Shown here piece after piece: positions 59,874-64,000 of a stretch of DNA of 64,000 nt (position 1 is the stretch's first letter; every line of letters begins with the position of its first letter). Under the pieces are notes generated by a model. It worked only from the letters and a program-made list of their open reading frames with translations, ran no database searches and was not told where the DNA came from. Both the position numbers and the translations under genes were made by a program. Source of the stretch: Bacteroidales bacterium UBA6192 (GTDB taxonomy: Bacteria; Bacteroidota; Bacteroidia; Bacteroidales; F082). Location of the stretch: the NCBI GenBank assembly GCA_002422725.1, contig DITE01000008.1, positions 1-64,000 on the forward strand. The letters run 5' to 3'.

Positions 59874-61313
59874 GTGAAACGAACCGAGATTAAAGAAGCC
59901 CTGCTGATGCAGGATTACGAGAAGGAAATTGTTGTTAAAGGTTGGGTAAGAACCAAACGAAGCAGTAAAAATGTGGCTTTTATCGCCCTCAATGATGGCT
60001 CAACCATCCATAACCTGCAACTGGTCATCGATCTGGAGAAAATACCTGAGTCTGCCCTTGCCGGCATACACACCGGAGCTTCTCTATCAGCCAAAGGAAT
60101 GCTACTGCCTTCATCAGGAAGTGGACAGGCAGTAGAGCTTGCTGTTGACGGAATCGAATTGCTCGGGGCGGCCAATCCCGATGAGTATCCGCTTCAGCCT
60201 AAGAAACACTCGTTGGAGTTCTTGCGCGAGAAAGCGCATTTGCGCTTCAGAACCAATACATTTGGCGCTATCACACGATTGCGTCACGCCATGACATTTG
60301 CCATTCATAAGTTTTTCAACGACAGAGGGTTTTACAATATCCATGCGCCAATTATTACCGGATCGGATGCCGAGGGTGCCGGTGAAATGTTTCAGGTAAC
60401 TACCCTTAATTTAGACAGCATACCACGAACCCCTGAAGGATCAATTGATTTTTCAAAAGATTTTTTTGGTAAAGCAGCCAATCTTACCGTTTCGGGTCAA
60501 TTGGAGGCTGAGCTGGCAGCCCTCGCCTTGTCAAAGGTTTATACTTTTGGGCCAACATTCAGAGCCGAAAACTCAAATACTTCAAGGCATCTGGCCGAAT
60601 TCTGGATGATTGAACCGGAAGTTGCTTTCAATGATATCCACGACAACATGGATCTGGCCGAGGATATGCTTCGTTATGTGATCAGCTACGCCATTGAACA
60701 TTGTTACGACGACCTTGTTTTTATGGCCAGACGCCTCGAAGAAGAGGAAAAGAATAAGAAAGATGAAGAAAAGTCAATGGAACTTATCGCAAAGCTGAAG
60801 TTTGTGCTGGAAAACCCTTTTGAGCGGATTTCCTACACCGAAGCCATTGATATATTGCGAAACAGCCAACCCAATAGAAAAGGAAAGTTTCAATATCCGA
60901 TTCAGGGCTGGGGAGCCGACCTTCAGTCGGAACACGAACGCTATCTTGTAGAAAAACACTTTAAAAAGCCAGTTATCCTGACCGATTACCCAAAAGAGAT
61001 CAAAGCTTTTTATATGAAGCAGAATGATGATGGTAAAACTGTCAGGGCGATGGATGTGCTTTTCCCCGGGATTGGCGAAATTATTGGGGGCTCGCAGCGT
61101 GAGGAAGTGTATGAGAAGTTGCTGCAACGAATGCACGAAATGCATATTCCGATGGAGTCGATGTGGTGGTATCTCGAAACAAGAAAATTCGGGACCGTTC
61201 CTCATGCAGGTTTTGGCCTGGGATTCGAAAGACTGATGCTTTTTATTACCGGAATGGGCAATATCCGTGATGTGATTCCTTTTCCACGTACTCCGCTCAA
61301 TCTGGAGTTTTAA
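59874..61313 (+). CDS. asnS: Asparaginyl-tRNA synthetase, GTG start
   Basis: Class IIb synthetase of 479 residues. The N-terminal OB-fold anticodon-binding domain includes VVKGWVRTKRSSKNVAFIALNDGS. The catalytic domain has the motif 1 region RLRHAMTFAIHKFF, FLTVSGQLE-like NLTVSGQLEAELAA, motif 2 FGPTFRAENSNTSRHLAEFWMIEPE and motif 3 GFGLGFERLMLFITG. A charged insertion (EEEEKNKKDEEKS) interrupts the core near residue 290. The start is GTG at 59874, since no ATG lies nearby in frame and the reading MKRTEIKEALL fits the family. It precedes rpoN in the same direction. Confidence 0.95.
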   Translation: MKRTEIKEALLMQDYEKEIVVKGWVRTKRSSKNVAFIALNDGSTIHNLQLVIDLEKIPESALAGIHTGASLSAKGMLLPSSGSGQAVELAVDGIELLGAANPDEYPLQPKKHSLEFLREKAHLRFRTNTFGAITRLRHAMTFAIHKFFNDRGFYNIHAPIITGSDAEGAGEMFQVTTLNLDSIPRTPEGSIDFSKDFFGKAANLTVSGQLEAELAALALSKVYTFGPTFRAENSNTSRHLAEFWMIEPEVAFNDIHDNMDLAEDMLRYVISYAIEHCYDDLVFMARRLEEEEKNKKDEEKSMELIAKLKFVLENPFERISYTEAIDILRNSQPNRKGKFQYPIQGWGADLQSEHERYLVEKHFKKPVILTDYPKEIKAFYMKQNDDGKTVRAMDVLFPGIGEIIGGSQREEVYEKLLQRMHEMHIPMESMWWYLETRKFGTVPHAGFGLGFERLMLFITGMGNIRDVIPFPRTPLNLEF

Positions 61314-61550
61314 TAGGGTAATCCAGGGTATCAGAATGTATAATCCTGATTAACTAATGCGTATTGTGAAAAACAAAGTGCTTTATTTGTTTGATATTCA
61401 GTGATATATTTTAGCAATACACATTTAATGCCAAAATTCGATTTTTTTACAACAGCATGTCAGATCGGGACTTTTAATTTTATTGTATATTCGTGCTTCA
61501 ATTGGCAACAAAATGAATTATTAATCGGTAAAGGCCGGATTTGATAGATT

Positions 61551-63047
61551 ATGCTCAACCAAAAACTGCAACAAAAGCTGCTTCAGAAGCTTTCACCTCA
61601 GCAAATATTGCTGATGAAGCTTCTGCAGATTCCTACTGTTGCTTTGGAGCAGCGTATCAAGCAGGAGATTGAGGAGAACCCCGCCCTGGAGATTGAAGAG
61701 GGCTCGGAAGAGGAGGATTACGACTCGGATGAAATTTCGGCTGAGCAGGAGGATGTTGACAACGATGATGATTTTGGCGATCTGGAGGTTGAATATGACA
61801 GCAGCGATGATGAGTTTGGTTTTGATGATTATATGGACGAAGGGGATATCCCTGAGTATAAACTTCAGACAAACAATTCGAGTCGCGATGATGATCACCA
61901 CGAAATTCCGTTTGCTCAGGATCAAAGCTTTCAGGAATTGCTTATCCAACAGTTAGGGTATCGGAAACTTGATGAGCGAAAGCATAAGATTGGGATGTAT
62001 ATTATTGGTAACCTGGATGATGCAGGGTATTTGACAAGGCCGCTTGATGCTATTTCAGATGATTTGCTCTTTACTTTGAATATTAAGGCCGGCAAAAACG
62101 AAATACTGGAGATATTATCCCTGATTCAGGAATTTGAACCGGCAGGCGTAGGTGCCAGAAACCTTCAGGAATGTTTGTTGTTGCAGCTTCGACGCCGTCA
62201 GGAGGATAATCCGGAAATAGATTATAAGCTGTCCATTATGGTTATCGACAGGTTCTTTAATGAGTTTACGAAGAAACATTACGATAAAATTATCAAAAGA
62301 GCCGAAATCACAGAAGATGAGCTCAGAGATGCAATGTCTGAAATCCTGACCCTGAATCCAAAGCCCGGTAATGCGATCAGCGAAGGAGCAAGAACAAATC
62401 AATATGTACTGCCTGATTTTATCATACACAATAGCAATGGAATTCTTGAACTTAGCCTGAGTAACCGGAATATGCCTGAACTACGCATAAATAAATCGTA
62501 TTCTGAAATGCTTGAGATGTATTCTGAATCCAAAAAAAGCAGGAGCAGCAAGGACGCTCTGATGTTTGTGAAACAGAAAATTGATTCAGCTAAATGGTTC
62601 ATCGATGCAATTCATCAAAGGCAGAATACACTGTATCAAACCATGAAAGCCATTATGGATTATCAGCGTGATTATTTTATCACAGGCGATGAAACCAAAC
62701 TGCGTCCGATGATTTTAAAAGATATTGCTGAAATTGTGTATCTGGACATTTCAACAATCTCCCGGGTAGCAAACAGCAAATATGTTCAAACTCCTTTTGG
62801 CACTTTTCTGTTAAAGAGTTTCTTCAGCGAGTCGATGCAAACTGATTCGGGTGAGGAAGTGTCGACCCGTGAGATTAAAAAAATTCTGAGCGATTGTATT
62901 GAAGCCGAAGAAAAAGGAAAACCGCTGACAGATGAGCAATTGACAGATATTCTAAAAGAAAAAGGATACAATATTGCCAGACGTACAGTGGCGAAATACC
63001 GCGAACAACTCGAAATCCCGGTAGCCAGACTTAGAAAGGAACTGTAA
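61551..63047 (+). CDS. rpoN: RNA polymerase sigma-54 factor
   Basis: Alternative sigma factor that needs an enhancer-binding ATPase. The 498-residue protein has the Gln/Leu-rich region I (QKLLQKLSPQQILLMKLLQ) and a strongly acidic region II (about residues 46-110, runs of Asp and Glu). The core-binding part is marked by PAGVGARNLQECLLLQL. The DNA-binding domain holds the helix-turn-helix DIAEIVYLDISTISRVANSKY and the RpoN box ARRTVAKYRE at residues 476-485. All parts are intact. No enhancer-binding protein gene and no clear -24/-12 promoter was spotted in the window. It is followed after three bases by the PAP2-like gene. Confidence 0.97.
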   Translation: MLNQKLQQKLLQKLSPQQILLMKLLQIPTVALEQRIKQEIEENPALEIEEGSEEEDYDSDEISAEQEDVDNDDDFGDLEVEYDSSDDEFGFDDYMDEGDIPEYKLQTNNSSRDDDHHEIPFAQDQSFQELLIQQLGYRKLDERKHKIGMYIIGNLDDAGYLTRPLDAISDDLLFTLNIKAGKNEILEILSLIQEFEPAGVGARNLQECLLLQLRRRQEDNPEIDYKLSIMVIDRFFNEFTKKHYDKIIKRAEITEDELRDAMSEILTLNPKPGNAISEGARTNQYVLPDFIIHNSNGILELSLSNRNMPELRINKSYSEMLEMYSESKKSRSSKDALMFVKQKIDSAKWFIDAIHQRQNTLYQTMKAIMDYQRDYFITGDETKLRPMILKDIAEIVYLDISTISRVANSKYVQTPFGTFLLKSFFSESMQTDSGEEVSTREIKKILSDCIEAEEKGKPLTDEQLTDILKEKGYNIARRTVAKYREQLEIPVARLRKEL

Positions 63048-63050
63048 ATA

Positions 63051-63692
63051 ATGTTGCAGGAAACCCGGTTTGCTTCATTTGAAAAAGGATTTGCTCAAAT
63101 AGTATCGATTGTTTTTCATCCACTGTTTATTCCCACCTACACCTTTTTGTTGTTTATGCAAAACAACAGCCTGTCTTTTTTTCTGATAACACCTGGCAGT
63201 CAATGGATGTTGCTGGGACTGATCGTGTTTACAACCTTTTTGCTCCCTGCAATGATGATGTTGTTCATGTATAAAATGAAACTGATCAGTTCGCTCACAA
63301 TCAGACAACGAAGTGACAGACCCGGGCCAATACTCGTCACGGCCATTTTCTTTTACCTGACTTACTATTTATTAAAGCGACTCGAAATTGCTCCGGTATT
63401 TTATGTGTATATGCTGGGTGCAACAACTTTGGCAATCATTAGTCTGTTGATTACCCTTTACTGGAAAATAAGTCTTCATCTTGTTGCTGCAGGTGGTGTT
63501 ACCGCTGTAGTTACCGGTTTTTCGTTCATTTCACAACAAACTGAGCCAACCCTGATAATTTCATGTCTGATACTTTCCGGACTTGTTGGTTACGCCAGAC
63601 TAAGGCTCAATGCGCATCATCCTATGGAAATATACGCCGGATACGGATTGGGATTCGTGATTATGAGCAGTCTATATCTGATAGTAAGCTGA
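63051..63692 (+). CDS. PAP2-like membrane protein
   Basis: A 213-residue membrane protein with about six helices, related to the phosphatidic acid phosphatase type 2 superfamily. RQRSDRPGP resembles the first motif (K/R-x6-R-P), ISLHLVAAGG the second (S-x-H) and RLRLNAHHPMEIYAGY the third (R-x5-H-x3-D, with Glu near the Asp position). The motifs are diverged, so phosphatase activity is possible but not certain. It follows rpoN by three bases and is very probably cotranslated with it. Possible substrates are undecaprenyl diphosphate or phospholipids. Confidence 0.82.
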   Translation: MLQETRFASFEKGFAQIVSIVFHPLFIPTYTFLLFMQNNSLSFFLITPGSQWMLLGLIVFTTFLLPAMMMLFMYKMKLISSLTIRQRSDRPGPILVTAIFFYLTYYLLKRLEIAPVFYVYMLGATTLAIISLLITLYWKISLHLVAAGGVTAVVTGFSFISQQTEPTLIISCLILSGLVGYARLRLNAHHPMEIYAGYGLGFVIMSSLYLIVS

Positions 63693-63707
63693 ATATTTTC
63701 TTTCGGC

Positions 63708-64000
63708 TTAGAACGGACTTAATGTAATGCCAACCGAAACCGGATACAGATCGGGACCCAGATCACGTGTGAAAATGTGGGTTGGCTGATAATAACCAAA
63801 CAAACTGATCCATTTATAGCCAATGCGAAGGGTTGGGCCAAAGGTATATTTCTCCAATGAATTCACCTTTTTGTGTTTTTGAAGCACCCTTGGGCCGGTA
63901 GCTGTGAGGTCGCCGTAATACTTTGTTTTGCTGTCGAGAACAATGCCCAATTTAAACCCAACGCCCAGTTTCCATTTATTATCGAAGCGAAACCTGAACT
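63708..64000 (-). CDS. C-terminal part of an outer-membrane beta-barrel protein (gene runs off the window)
   Basis: The last 97 or so codons of a minus-strand gene whose start lies beyond 64000. The visible part has alternating aromatic/polar strands (WKLGVGFKLGIVLD, YTFGPTLRIGYKWISLFGYY, YPVSVGITLSPF) and ends in Phe, as outer-membrane barrels do. Conserved-domain assignment is not possible from this piece. An internal ATG at 63950 is not a likely start because the frame continues upstream without a stop. It converges on the PAP2-like gene, 15 bases away. Confidence 0.75.
   Translation of the reverse strand, partial: FRFRFDNKWKLGVGFKLGIVLDSKTKYYGDLTATGPRVLQKHKKVNSLEKYTFGPTLRIGYKWISLFGYYQPTHIFTRDLGPDLYPVSVGITLSPF

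Overview
This window is a chromosomal piece of a Bacteroidota genome, most likely a free-living or sediment/digester member of the Bacteroidales/Marinilabiliales side of the phylum. The phylum call rests on several things. Six secreted proteins end in type IX secretion (T9SS) type-A sorting domains. The gliding lipoprotein gene gldH is present. Succinate dehydrogenase/fumarate reductase has the b558-type C-A-B gene order. Many genes have a -7 box of the TAnnTTTG type, some with an upstream TTG. No rRNA operon, prophage, insertion sequence or CRISPR array is visible. GC content looks moderate.

Layout. (1) 1-220: a 98-base direct repeat carrying a GC-rich hairpin. (2) 409-9635: a cell-surface glycan or glycosylation region, with an MBOAT acyltransferase plus its SGNH partner, two paralogous GT-C type membrane proteins, a GT39-like membrane glycosyltransferase and a GT2 glycosyltransferase. 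(3) 9795-14767: a beta-propeller phytase-like lipoprotein, rbfA, a methyltransferase, an atypical SDR and an FtsX/LolC permease. (4) 14936-23091: two tandem gingipain-type cysteine proteases, the first Kgp-like and the second Rgp-like, followed by a small secreted protein of unknown function. (5) 23541-27459: an orphan AAA/DUF4143 ATPase and a BNR/sortilin-type propeller protein. (6) 27427-32778, minus strand: serS, a lipoprotein, a TPR protein and rsmA, then rplU-rpmA. (7) 33072-40775, minus strand: an EamA permease, then a tightly packed five-gene operon (two M24B aminopeptidases, an alpha/beta hydrolase, a TMTC-like membrane-TPR protein and a KASIII-type thiolase). (8) 40937-44347: sdhCAB/frdCAB ending in a strong terminator. 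(9) 44505-49607: holB, ricT, gldH and PBP1A. (10) 49736-51576: two small T9SS cargo genes. (11) 51782-64000: tRNA(CAT), HAD phosphatase, divergent dus and CPBP protease, an exbB-4TM-exbD-exbD operon, tRNA-Ser, a secreted M28 peptidase, asnS, rpoN, a PAP2-like protein and the end of an outer-membrane barrel gene.

How it fits together. The window mixes core genes (translation, replication, wall synthesis, respiration, sigma-54) with a proteolytic secretome: a predicted Lys-type protease, an Arg-type protease and an M28 aminopeptidase that could finish peptide breakdown outside the cell. The two intracellular M24B X-Pro peptidases could take imported peptides further. ExbB/ExbD would energise TonB-dependent uptake.

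The most striking feature is the gingipain pair. By alignment from memory to Porphyromonas RgpB and Kgp, each copy keeps the catalytic His/Cys pair at the same 33-residue spacing, and each keeps the Asp that sets Arg or Lys specificity in its own family member. Neither has the long adhesin region of the oral pathogen's enzymes. Instead both share a different C-terminal module.
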